Below are positions 23,134 to 30,773 of a stretch of 35,047 nt of DNA, one piece after another. Within the stretch, counting starts at the first letter, position 1. Each line of letters opens with the position of its first letter. This DNA is from Bacteroidales bacterium. GTDB lineage: Bacteria; Bacteroidota; Bacteroidia; Bacteroidales; P3. Under the pieces are notes generated by a model. That model had not been told where the DNA came from. It saw nothing but the letters and a program-made list of their open reading frames with translations, and ran no database searches. The stretch covers positions 1-35,047 of the forward strand of contig JAKSMQ010000019.1 in NCBI GenBank assembly GCA_024400565.1, in the 5' to 3' direction. Both the position numbers and the translations under genes were made by a program.

Positions 23134-24525
23134 ATGAAATTTGAAAACTTTATAGATAGAGATAAGCTTTATGGCATGCTGGAGAATAACACTCCAACTG
23201 AAAGCCAGATTAACGAAATACTCAATAAGGCCCGCAAACTCAAAGGACTCAATCTGGAGGATGTGGCCAAACTTCTTTGTGTAGAGGACGAGGCTCAGAT
23301 ACAGAAAATCCTCGAAACGGCTATGTATGCCAAAGAGGAGATTTACGGCCGCCGTCTGGTGCTGTTTGCTCCCATCTATACCGGTAATGCCTGTGTAAAC
23401 AACTGTGTATATTGCGGATTCCGCCGCGACAACAAGTCCCTCAAACGTAAAGTCCTTACTATGGATGAGATTGAGCAGGAAACCCTTACGCTGCTCCGCC
23501 AGGGACACAAGCGAGCTCTCCTTATCTGTGGCGAAAGTTCCCGCAACAATACCGACTATATGGTAGAGGCCATCCGCCGTACCTATGGTGCTAAAGATGA
23601 GAAAGGAAGTACCATACGCCGTATCAACGTTGAGCTGGCTCCTATGAGCATAGAAGACTTTGCCAAACTCAAGGCCGAACATATTGGTACCTATGTATGT
23701 TTCCAGGAGACCTACGATCCCATTATGTACAAGGAATTCCATCCCGCAGGCACACCCAAGGCCGATTATCTGAACCGTCTTACCGTTATGGACCGTGCAC
23801 AGGCCGGTGGTATTAACGATGTCGGACTGGGCGTTCTGTTTGGTCTTATCGACTACAAATTTGAGATACTGGCTCTCATGGAGCATGCCCGCCATCTGGA
23901 GGAGGATTGGGGATGCGGTCCTCATACCGTCAGTTTCCCCCGCATCGAGCCTGCTGAAGGCACACCATTTTCAACCCATGTTCCGCATCCCGTAAGCGAC
24001 AAGGATTTCAAGAAGATAATTGCCATCATCCGTATCGCTATGCCTTATACAGGTATCATTATCTCTACCCGTGAAAGTGCAGAAATGCGCAACGAGCTGG
24101 TTAAGTATGGCGTAAGTCAGATTTCGGCTGCTTCGCGTACCAACCCTGGTGCTTATTCTCAGGAAGAAGAGAATACTGGCGCACAGTTCTCCTTGGGCGA
24201 CCATCGCAGTCTTGACGAGGTCATCTCTATGATGTGCGACGAAGGTTATATTCCCTCGTTCTGTACAGGCTGCTACCGCAAGGGGCGCGTAGGCGCAGAC
24301 TTTATGGATCTGGCAAAACCGGGTCTTATCAAGGAATACTGCAAGCCCAACGCTATGTTCACCTTCCGCGAGTATCTCGAGGATTATGCGAGTCCCGAAA
24401 CCAGAGCCAAGGGCCTTGCCTTGCTGAAAGAACTGGTGACCACGTTCCCCAAAGAAGAATTGAAGAGAAAAGTAGAAGGCAACCTATGCCAGATAGGTGA
24501 GGGTAGCCGCGACCTTTATTTCTAA
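23134..24525 (+). CDS. hydG: [FeFe]-hydrogenase maturase HydG (radical SAM)
   Basis: 463 residues. The radical-SAM motif C-VNN-C-VY-C (Cys87, Cys91, Cys94) binds the catalytic 4Fe-4S cluster. The C-terminal segment with CTGCYRKGR (Cys377, Cys380) and EYCKPNA (Cys403) is the auxiliary-cluster site that distinguishes HydG from its relative ThiH. HydG cleaves tyrosine to supply CO and cyanide for the hydrogenase H-cluster. Length matches the family (about 470). No hydE, hydF or hydrogenase subunit gene is in the window; the neighbours are a lipoprotein upstream and elbB 25 nt downstream. Confidence 0.94.
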   Translation: MKFENFIDRDKLYGMLENNTPTESQINEILNKARKLKGLNLEDVAKLLCVEDEAQIQKILETAMYAKEEIYGRRLVLFAPIYTGNACVNNCVYCGFRRDNKSLKRKVLTMDEIEQETLTLLRQGHKRALLICGESSRNNTDYMVEAIRRTYGAKDEKGSTIRRINVELAPMSIEDFAKLKAEHIGTYVCFQETYDPIMYKEFHPAGTPKADYLNRLTVMDRAQAGGINDVGLGVLFGLIDYKFEILALMEHARHLEEDWGCGPHTVSFPRIEPAEGTPFSTHVPHPVSDKDFKKIIAIIRIAMPYTGIIISTRESAEMRNELVKYGVSQISAASRTNPGAYSQEEENTGAQFSLGDHRSLDEVISMMCDEGYIPSFCTGCYRKGRVGADFMDLAKPGLIKEYCKPNAMFTFREYLEDYASPETRAKGLALLKELVTTFPKEELKRKVEGNLCQIGEGSRDLYF

Positions 24526-24550
24526 GTTATAACACCCAAAAGTAATACAG

Positions 24551-25204
24551 ATGCAAGTAGCAGTAATTCTCTCAGGATGTGGCAATCGCGACGGTAGCGA
24601 GTTGCAGGAGACCCTTTCTCTCTTATTGGCCCTCGACCGTAGAGACATCCGTTATCAATGTTTTGCCCCCAAAACCGATTTTGCCGTGGTTGATTACCTG
24701 TCGGGCAAAGGAGAAACGGGCGAAAGGCGTTCTCTCTTTGCCGAAGCCGCACGTATAGCTCGCGGCAACATCCTTGATCTGACCGAGTATAGAGCAGATA
24801 ACTTCGATGCTCTCTGCTTGCCAGGCGGTATGGGTGCAGCCCGCAACCTCTCTACGTATGCTTTTGATGGAAAGAATATGCAGGTAATGCCTGAGGTAGA
24901 ACGTGCCATCCTGGATACTCACAAGCAGAAGAAACCGGTTTGCGCCATGTGTATTGCTCCCATAGTACTGGCCAAGGTTCTGGGTCCTTATGGTGTAAGA
25001 CTGACAATGGGTCAGCATTGTGAAGCCTCAGAGGTTGCAGAATCATTGGGTGCCCATCAGGTAGACTGCCAGCCTACCGAGGTGGCCGTCGACAAAGAAA
25101 ACCGCGTCATTACTACTCCCGCCTATATGGTTGCCAGCCGTATATCCGAAATCTTTGATGGTGCTGAAAACATGGTGAAAGAACTCTGCGAAATGCTAAG
25201 ATAA
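24551..25204 (+). CDS. elbB: ElbB-like DJ-1/PfpI family glyoxalase
   Basis: 217 residues, the usual ElbB length. The start VAVILSGCGNRDGSELQE matches ElbB 'sGcG..DGsEi.E'. LCLPGGMGAARNL and VCAMCIAPIVLAKVLG carry the glycine-rich turn and the cysteine of the DJ-1 nucleophile elbow (Cys131/Cys134). GAHQVDCQPTEVAVDKENRV and TTPAYM follow as in the family. ElbB from E. coli has glyoxalase activity in vitro and is known as an enhancing lycopene biosynthesis protein; its physiological role is unclear. It lies 25 nt after hydG and is probably co-transcribed. Confidence 0.92.
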   Translation: MQVAVILSGCGNRDGSELQETLSLLLALDRRDIRYQCFAPKTDFAVVDYLSGKGETGERRSLFAEAARIARGNILDLTEYRADNFDALCLPGGMGAARNLSTYAFDGKNMQVMPEVERAILDTHKQKKPVCAMCIAPIVLAKVLGPYGVRLTMGQHCEASEVAESLGAHQVDCQPTEVAVDKENRVITTPAYMVASRISEIFDGAENMVKELCEMLR

Positions 25205-25232
25205 GCAACTCTTTCTGAGTCAATAAACACTT

Positions 25233-25257
25233 TTTGTTGAAAAGTTTTTTCGACAAA
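25233..25257. promoter_or_regulatory. A+T-rich hairpin upstream of dnaN
   Basis: TTTGTTGAAAA pairs with TTTTCGACAAA (11 pairs, one G-T) around a 3-nt loop. No T tract follows, so a terminator for elbB is not well supported. It lies next to the palindrome at 25260-25278. Confidence 0.45.
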
Positions 25258-25259
25258 TT

Positions 25260-25278
25260 AATTCTATTTAATAGAATT
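25260..25278. promoter_or_regulatory. Palindrome overlapping the dnaN promoter
   Basis: AATTCTATT-T-AATAGAATT is a perfect 9+1+9 palindrome ending 4 nt before the dnaN -7 box, covering the -33 region. This is a classic operator position. Confidence 0.5.
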
Positions 25279-25282
25279 GTAT

Positions 25283-25290
25283 TATCTTTG
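25283..25290 (+). promoter_or_regulatory. -7 box of dnaN
   Basis: TATCTTTG is an exact TAnnTTTG match, 47 nt before the dnaN ATG. The expected -33 TTTG is replaced by the palindrome. Confidence 0.65.
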
Positions 25291-25337
25291 CAATTCAAAA
25301 TATTGTGTACGTTTAACGATAATAATAGTTTAATAAT

Positions 25338-26480
25338 ATGAAATTCATAGTTAATAGCCAAATCTTCAACAAGCAGCTCCAGGCGATGAGCGGCGTACTT
25401 GCAAACAACAATACCGTTCCTATCATCAATTGCTTCCACTTCCAGATTGAAGAAAATATTCTTACTGTTAGAGCAACTGACCTGGAGACTACTCTGGTTA
25501 CGAAGATTGAACTTGAGTCGGGCCGTAGCGAGGGCCTTGATCAGGTGGCTGTTCCTTCCAAGCTTCTTCTGGATATCCTCAAGAATCTGGATGACGTTCC
25601 TATGACTTTCACTCTCAATCCTAACAACTTCGCTATTGAGATTGCTTCGGGAGACGGTAAGTACAGTCTGGCCGGACAGAATGCTGAGTCATTCCCCATC
25701 GTTCCTGTAATTGAGGACTCTGCCAAGGCTATTATTCCTGCTTCTGTATTGGTAAACTGCATTTCCAAGACCTCCTTCGCTTGCTCTAACGACGAGATGC
25801 GCCAGCAGATGTCGGGTATCTTTATGAAATTCAGTACCGAGAATCTGACAGTTGTTGCTACCGATGCTCACAAGCTGGTACGTTATCGCAACAGCGAGGT
25901 TCAGGCCGACCAGGATGTTGAGTTTATTCTTCCCAGAAAGCCCATTACGCTGATTAAAAATATTATAGCTTCCTACAAGGATGACTTCCCTGTTACCGTT
26001 GAGTACAACAAGACTAACGTAAGTTTTTCATTCGATAATTTCTTTGCTGTTTGCCGTCTTGTTGAGGGCAAGTATCCCAATATCGAGGCTGCAATACCCA
26101 AGGAGAATCCCAACAAACTCATAGTTGACAGAATCTCTTTCCTCAATACCCTCCGTCGTGTAAGCATCTTTGCAAACAAGTCAACCCATCAGGTTCGTCT
26201 TGCAATGGATGGTGCTGTTCTTGAGGTATCGGCCGAAGATATTGAATTCTCCAACGTGGCTCACGAGAAGATTGGTTGCGAATATCAGGGCTCTCCCATG
26301 GAAATCGGTTTCAACGCCCGTTTTCTTATGGAAATGGTAAATAACATGGAAACTGAACGCATTATCATTGAGATGTCCCAGCCTACCCGTGCAGGTATCA
26401 TCTTCCCCTACTATGAAGAGGAGAACGATAGTAAAGAGGATATTCTCATGCTCGTAATGCCCGTTATGTTGGCCAACTAA
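25338..26480 (+). CDS. dnaN: DNA polymerase III beta sliding clamp
   Basis: 380 residues, three-domain clamp length. MKFIVNSQIFNKQLQAMSGV is the typical N-terminus. AVPSKLLLDILKNL, AGQNAESFPIVP, VVATDAHKLVRYR (domain 2) and VCRLVEGKYPNIEAAIP are highly conserved clamp segments. The C-terminus ILMLVMPVMLAN forms part of the hydrophobic pocket that binds polymerase peptides. The ring dimer holds the replicative polymerase on DNA. It is not next to dnaA here. It heads the block of housekeeping genes and is preceded by a -7 box and a palindrome; ftsX starts 28 nt downstream. Confidence 0.98.
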   Translation: MKFIVNSQIFNKQLQAMSGVLANNNTVPIINCFHFQIEENILTVRATDLETTLVTKIELESGRSEGLDQVAVPSKLLLDILKNLDDVPMTFTLNPNNFAIEIASGDGKYSLAGQNAESFPIVPVIEDSAKAIIPASVLVNCISKTSFACSNDEMRQQMSGIFMKFSTENLTVVATDAHKLVRYRNSEVQADQDVEFILPRKPITLIKNIIASYKDDFPVTVEYNKTNVSFSFDNFFAVCRLVEGKYPNIEAAIPKENPNKLIVDRISFLNTLRRVSIFANKSTHQVRLAMDGAVLEVSAEDIEFSNVAHEKIGCEYQGSPMEIGFNARFLMEMVNNMETERIIIEMSQPTRAGIIFPYYEEENDSKEDILMLVMPVMLAN

Positions 26481-26508
26481 GCCAAAGAACCATTAATTCA
26501 GATTTTTT

Positions 26509-27384
26509 ATGGCAAGAATCAAGCAACATGGCAAAACCCGTCTTTGGGGCGAACTTACCTCGATGGTATTCAGTATCACGTTGGTTTTGTTCGTTCTGGG
26601 TGCGCTATTGTTCATTGAATATCATTCCTATCTTACCACCCATCAGATGCAGGAACGTATCACCTATAAGGTAGATCTGGTTCCTGAGGTTTCTGATAGT
26701 ACCGCTCTCGCTCTTCAGCAGCAGATTCAAGGATTTGACTATGTGAAGAATGTGGATTATATCAGTCGCGAACAGGCTGCCGAACTTTTCTCAGAGGAGA
26801 TTGGCGACGAGTTTGTAGATTTTCTCGGTTATAATCCTCTCTATCCTTCTCTGATGGTAAACTTCAAGAGTGGTCTGCTCCCCGAGAAGGATAAGAATGT
26901 GATAGAAGGATTTACGAAAGAAGTGGGTAGCAATCCCGATGTGACCGGCGTTGTCTATCAGGAGAATGTTGTAGACGAACTGAACGATCTCTTTTATAAG
27001 ATATCCTGGTTCCTGATTATCTTCATTTCTTTGCTTCTGTTTATCAGCGTTGTGTTGATTAATAATACCATCAAGCTGGCAATCTATGCTACCCAGAGTA
27101 CAATCCAGACCATGCAGCTGGTAGGAGCCAAGCGCAGTTTTATTGCTCGTCCGTTCCTTTGGCGTAGTGCCCTTCTGGGTTTGCTTGGAGGTGTGATTGC
27201 TGATGGCCTTCTTGTAGCTGTGGTTTATTCTTTCAGCACTCAGTTCAGTCTACAGCTTATGATAGCTGAGCATATGGTTGTATATTCCGTTATGGCCGGA
27301 ATAGTTCCCCTGGCTGGTATTCTTATCGCCTATTTCTCCACACTTTTCTCAATCAATCATTATTTGAAGAAGAAAATAAAATAA
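26509..27384 (+). CDS. ftsX: Cell division protein FtsX (permease-like)
   Basis: 291 residues with the FtsX layout: a cytoplasmic N-terminus, one membrane helix (about residues 18-40), a periplasmic domain of about 120 residues, then three helices (near 168-188, 222-245 and 260-280). TIQTMQLVGAKRSFIARPFLW is the conserved cytoplasmic loop that contacts FtsE. FtsEX regulates peptidoglycan hydrolases at the septum. The ATPase partner ftsE is not adjacent, as is common in Bacteroidetes. The next gene (DUF3098) follows after 40 nt. Confidence 0.94.
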   Translation: MARIKQHGKTRLWGELTSMVFSITLVLFVLGALLFIEYHSYLTTHQMQERITYKVDLVPEVSDSTALALQQQIQGFDYVKNVDYISREQAAELFSEEIGDEFVDFLGYNPLYPSLMVNFKSGLLPEKDKNVIEGFTKEVGSNPDVTGVVYQENVVDELNDLFYKISWFLIIFISLLLFISVVLINNTIKLAIYATQSTIQTMQLVGAKRSFIARPFLWRSALLGLLGGVIADGLLVAVVYSFSTQFSLQLMIAEHMVVYSVMAGIVPLAGILIAYFSTLFSINHYLKKKIK

Positions 27385-27424
27385 TCGACACGAAGTTATT
27401 AACTTAAGAAAAAAATATCATTTC

Positions 27425-27730
27425 ATGGCAATAGACAACAAGAAAAATACAAAAGAGCTCACCTCCGGTAAGGAATTTGCTTTTGCTTTTGGAAAGATTA
27501 ACTATATCATAATGGGCGTCGGCCTGGTTATCCTCCTGATAGGTTATATCCTTTTGAGCGGTGGCGGTAGCGATGATCCTAATGTATTCAACGAGGCAAT
27601 GTTCGATTCTCGCCGTTTAGTTGTGGCTCCTATCATGATTACTTTGGGTCTTTTGGCTCAGATTGTGGCTATTATGGTGAAGCCTTGCAACAAGAAGAAT
27701 GCTGAAGTCGAAACGTTAAATAATGATTAA
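27425..27730 (+). CDS. DUF3098 family small membrane protein
   Basis: 101 residues with two membrane helices (about residues 29-47 and 68-87) separated by a short segment containing DDPNVFNEAMFDSRRL. This is the DUF3098 pattern, found almost only in Bacteroidetes and usually sandwiched, as here, between ftsX and uppP. Its function is unknown. The constant placement suggests a link to division or to lipid-carrier recycling, but nothing in the sequence shows this. Confidence 0.88.
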   Translation: MAIDNKKNTKELTSGKEFAFAFGKINYIIMGVGLVILLIGYILLSGGGSDDPNVFNEAMFDSRRLVVAPIMITLGLLAQIVAIMVKPCNKKNAEVETLNND

Positions 27731-27739
27731 TAATTTAGG

Positions 27740-28600
27740 ATGGATTGGTTACAAGCACTTATCCTTGGATTTGTTCAAGGTCTTACAGAATATTTGCCTG
27801 TCAGCAGTAGTGGCCACCTTACAATAGGAAGCGCCCTTTTCGGTATTGACGGAGAGGCAAATCTTACATTCAACGTAGTTGTTCATTGTGCTACGGTTCT
27901 GGCAACTATCGTTATTCTTTGGAAAGAAATAATCTGGATTTTTCAGGATCTCTTCAAGTTTAAGTGGAACGAAGGAACAAAATATGCGTTCAACATAGTA
28001 ATATCCATGATTCCTATACTTATTGTAGGTTTCTGCTTCAAAGACTATGTTGAGGCAATATTCAATGTAGAGAAATCGCAAGAGTGGTTTGGTAATCCCC
28101 TTCTTATTGTGGGATGCTGCCTCTTGCTGACCTCCTTGTTGCTGGCATTCTCCTATTTTGCAAAGCCCCGACAGAGAGAAAAGATTTCTCCACTTCATGC
28201 CTTCATTATTGGTATAGCCCAGGCTTGTGCAGTACTCCCTGGCCTTTCCCGTTCAGGAAGTACAATCGCTACAGGACTTTTGCTCGGCAATAAGAAAGAG
28301 AGTCTTGCCCAGTTCTCCTTCATTATGGTTATTGTTCCTATCTTGGGAGAGGCACTTCTGGATGCCAAGGATCTTCTCTTCCCCGACGCAGAAGTTGTAG
28401 CAGCTGCCGCGGAAGCCTCTACTATTTCTGTAGGCGCTCTCATTGTAGGATTCCTTGCAGCTTTTATTAGTGGCTGTTTGGCCTGCAAATGGATGCTCAA
28501 TATCGTAAAGAAGGGCAAACTTATCTGGTTCGCCATCTATTGCGCTATCGTTGCTCTTGTAGCAATAGTGCTGCCCTATATAGCTCCTGGTATCATTTAA
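27740..28600 (+). CDS. uppP: Undecaprenyl-diphosphate phosphatase (BacA family)
   Basis: 286 residues with about eight membrane helices. The two active-site motifs are present: [14 protein letters not shown] near residue 14 (Glu17 and the Ser-rich loop) and [14 protein letters not shown] near residue 167 (the Arg of the phosphatase site). The enzyme dephosphorylates undecaprenyl diphosphate so that the carrier can be reused for peptidoglycan and for polysaccharides such as the one made by the locus at 1892-16476. It starts 9 nt after the DUF3098 gene and ends 24 nt before truB. Confidence 0.97.
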   Translation: MDWLQALILGFVQGLTEYLPVSSSGHLTIGSALFGIDGEANLTFNVVVHCATVLATIVILWKEIIWIFQDLFKFKWNEGTKYAFNIVISMIPILIVGFCFKDYVEAIFNVEKSQEWFGNPLLIVGCCLLLTSLLLAFSYFAKPRQREKISPLHAFIIGIAQACAVLPGLSRSGSTIATGLLLGNKKESLAQFSFIMVIVPILGEALLDAKDLLFPDAEVVAAAAEASTISVGALIVGFLAAFISGCLACKWMLNIVKKGKLIWFAIYCAIVALVAIVLPYIAPGII

Positions 28601-28624
28601 TAATTTGTTCGCTGTCGGAATTTG

Positions 28625-29416
28625 ATGACATTATCTGATATCGAAAATGGAATTGTACTGGCCGTAGATAAACCCTACGGCTGGTCTTCTTTTCAAGTGG
28701 TAAATAAAATCAAGTGGCAGATAAAACGCCAGCTTGGTATCAAGAAGTTTAAGATAGGCCACGCCGGAACTCTCGATCCTTTGGCAACAGGACTCCTCTT
28801 GGTTTGTGTGGGAAAAGCAACCAAGAGCATAGAACAGTTGCAACAGGGAGAGAAGGTTTATTCAGGAACAATTGTCCTGGGAGCAACAACTCCATGCTAT
28901 GATATGGAACAGGCTGTTGATCGCTATTATCCTGCCCAACACATAGATAAACAATTGCTGGAGTCAACTCGTCAGCAATTTCTAGGAGAAATACAGCAGG
29001 TTCCCCCCATGTTCTCAGCTATTAAGGTCGAGGGATCTAGGGCGTATCAGTATGCTAGAGATGGAGAACCGGTAGAAATAGCGCCCAAGTCGGTTATGAT
29101 GTATGAGTTTGATATCCTCGATACAAGGAATTTGGGTAATGCAGATGTAGAAAGAACTGTGCAGACTATAGAGTTGCCAGCAGAAAAGTCTCCTGAACTG
29201 TACCGCAATCCTCAAGGTCATGTTCCGGAGGGACTTCCTCAAGTCGATTTCAGAATCAGATGCGGAAAGGGAACTTATATTCGTAGTATTGCCAGGGATT
29301 TTGGCCTTGCAATGGGTAGTGGCGCATTCCTGTCGTCATTACGTCGCGAAAGGGTAGGGGATTATTCTGTCGACGATGCGTTAACTATTTCTTCGGGGAA
29401 AGATATGGATTTATAA
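28625..29416 (+). CDS. truB: tRNA pseudouridine-55 synthase
   Basis: 263 residues from the ATG at 28625 (a TTG directly before it is in frame but less likely). VLAVDKPYGWSS is the standard opening. HAGTLDPLATGLL carries the catalytic Asp51. The YSGTIVLGATTPCYDMEQ segment, VPPMFSAIKVEGSRAYQYAR and IRCGKGTYIRSIARDFG are conserved TruB motifs. The enzyme makes pseudouridine 55 in the T-loop of tRNAs. A segment near residues 175-200 (ELPAEKSPELYRNPQGHVPE) looks like a small insertion. Confidence 0.97.
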   Translation: MTLSDIENGIVLAVDKPYGWSSFQVVNKIKWQIKRQLGIKKFKIGHAGTLDPLATGLLLVCVGKATKSIEQLQQGEKVYSGTIVLGATTPCYDMEQAVDRYYPAQHIDKQLLESTRQQFLGEIQQVPPMFSAIKVEGSRAYQYARDGEPVEIAPKSVMMYEFDILDTRNLGNADVERTVQTIELPAEKSPELYRNPQGHVPEGLPQVDFRIRCGKGTYIRSIARDFGLAMGSGAFLSSLRRERVGDYSVDDALTISSGKDMDL

Positions 29417-29458
29417 CTGCCGGATTTGTTAAAAGATAAATATCTTGTAAATCTATAC

Positions 29459-29494
29459 AATAATTTTTATAACCATTCGTTATAAAAAATTATT
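29459..29494. repeat. A+T-only inverted repeat between truB and queA
   Basis: AATAATTTTTATAAC and GTTATAAAAAATTATT pair over about 15 bp with one bulged base around a CATTC loop. It has no T tract after it and is poor in G+C, so a role as terminator is doubtful. Confidence 0.45.
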
Positions 29495-29551
29495 AAGGCT
29501 TAATGGCTGGAAATAAAGATTTCGCTTATGATAAACACGATATACTCTAAC

Positions 29552-30631
29552 ATGAAACTCTCGCAATTTGATTACAAATTGCCCAAGGAACTTATTGCTG
29601 AACGTCCTATACGTTGGACTGACCGAGATGAGACCCGTTTGATGGTTCTTCATCGCGATACCGGCGTCATAGAACACAAGCAATTCAAAGATCTTCTCTC
29701 TTATGTCCAGAAGGATGATGTGATGGTTGTTAATAATACTTGCATTTTCCCCGCTTTGCTCAAAGGAGAGAAAGAGAAAACAGGTGCAGAAATTACCGTG
29801 TTTCTCGTTCGTGAGCTCAATCCCGAGACTTACCTCTGGGACGTTGTTGTAGAGCCAGCCCGTAAGATTCGTATCGGAAATAAACTTTATTTTGGAGACG
29901 ATGCCTCTCTTGTTGCAGAGGTTGTTGACAATACTACTTCTCGTGGCCGTACCATACGTTTCTTATTCGATGAAGGTCATGATGCTTTCATGAAAAAGAT
30001 TCGTAGCATGGGAACTCCTTCATTACCTCGAGAGGAGAAGATGGACGAACTGATGGAAATCCGTCGAATCTCCAAAGCTGAAGAGATTAAAGACCATGCA
30101 GTATGTTTTGGTACTCACGAAGGTTCTTGCATTACACCTTCTGCAGGTCTTCATTTCAGCAAGATTATGCTCAAGAAACTGGAGATTCTCGATGTCAAGG
30201 TAGCAGAGGTAACACTTCATGCAGGAATGGGTAACTTCAAGGAGATAGAGGTTGAAGATCTTTCCAAACATCGTATGGATTCAGAAGAAATGAATGTCAG
30301 CGAAGAAACTTGCAATATTATCAATAAGGCACGTCAGGATGGCCACAAGATATGTTGTGTGGGAACTACAGCTATGAAGGCTTTGGAGTCTGCAGTTACC
30401 ATACCCGGAAAACTGAGTCCTTACAAAGGATGGAGCAATAAGTTTATCTTCCCTCCTTACGATTTCTCCATAGCAGACATGATGATAACCAATTTCCATG
30501 AGCCTTGCACATCTATGCTGATTATGGCAAGCGCCTTTGCCGGAGCCGATTTGCTGATGCAGGCCTATCAGGTGGCTATCAAAGAGAAATACAAGTTCAG
30601 CCTTTATGGCGATGCTATGCTAATCCTTTAA
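29552..30631 (+). CDS. queA: S-adenosylmethionine:tRNA ribosyltransferase-isomerase, divergent
   Basis: 359 residues from the ATG at 29552, where MKLSQFDYKLPKELIAERP matches the QueA N-terminus; an ATG eight codons upstream is also in frame. QueA converts preQ1 in tRNA to epoxyqueuosine using SAM. Conserved parts seen: VMVVNNTCIFPALL, TLHAGMGNF, VGTTAMKALESA, NKFIFPPYDF, MMITNFHEP and YKFSLYGDAMLIL. The central motif, usually near 'YQTvyA...GAVAAPTAGLHF', is changed here to AVCFGTHEGSCITPSAGLHF, and the preceding PLPPYI-like segment is also altered. It may still be active. It closes the ftsX-to-queA cluster and is followed by a strong terminator. Confidence 0.9.
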   Translation: MKLSQFDYKLPKELIAERPIRWTDRDETRLMVLHRDTGVIEHKQFKDLLSYVQKDDVMVVNNTCIFPALLKGEKEKTGAEITVFLVRELNPETYLWDVVVEPARKIRIGNKLYFGDDASLVAEVVDNTTSRGRTIRFLFDEGHDAFMKKIRSMGTPSLPREEKMDELMEIRRISKAEEIKDHAVCFGTHEGSCITPSAGLHFSKIMLKKLEILDVKVAEVTLHAGMGNFKEIEVEDLSKHRMDSEEMNVSEETCNIINKARQDGHKICCVGTTAMKALESAVTIPGKLSPYKGWSNKFIFPPYDFSIADMMITNFHEPCTSMLIMASAFAGADLLMQAYQVAIKEKYKFSLYGDAMLIL

Positions 30632-30686
30632 TAAAGAAGGATCGAGGACAATCAGATGATTTTGCATATGTCCTCAAAATAATAAT

Positions 30687-30727
30687 AACGGCCAACGCCT
30701 TACTTAATCCGTTGGCCGTTGCTTTTT
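30687..30727 (+). terminator. Intrinsic terminator after queA
   Basis: AACGGCCAACG pairs perfectly with CGTTGGCCGTT (11 pairs) around a 12-nt loop, followed by GCTTTTT. A weaker 7-bp hairpin (GAGGACA/TGTCCTC, 30644-30675) lies just before it. Confidence 0.92.
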
Positions 30728-30773
30728 ACGATACTGATTTCAGGTCTTAATATAAGAATAATAATAGTATTAT

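Noticed and set aside
23134-24525. ThiH (thiamine biosynthesis) instead of HydG
   Set aside because: The C-terminal CTGCYRKGR and later Cys403 form the HydG auxiliary-cluster site that ThiH lacks, and no thiamine genes are nearby.
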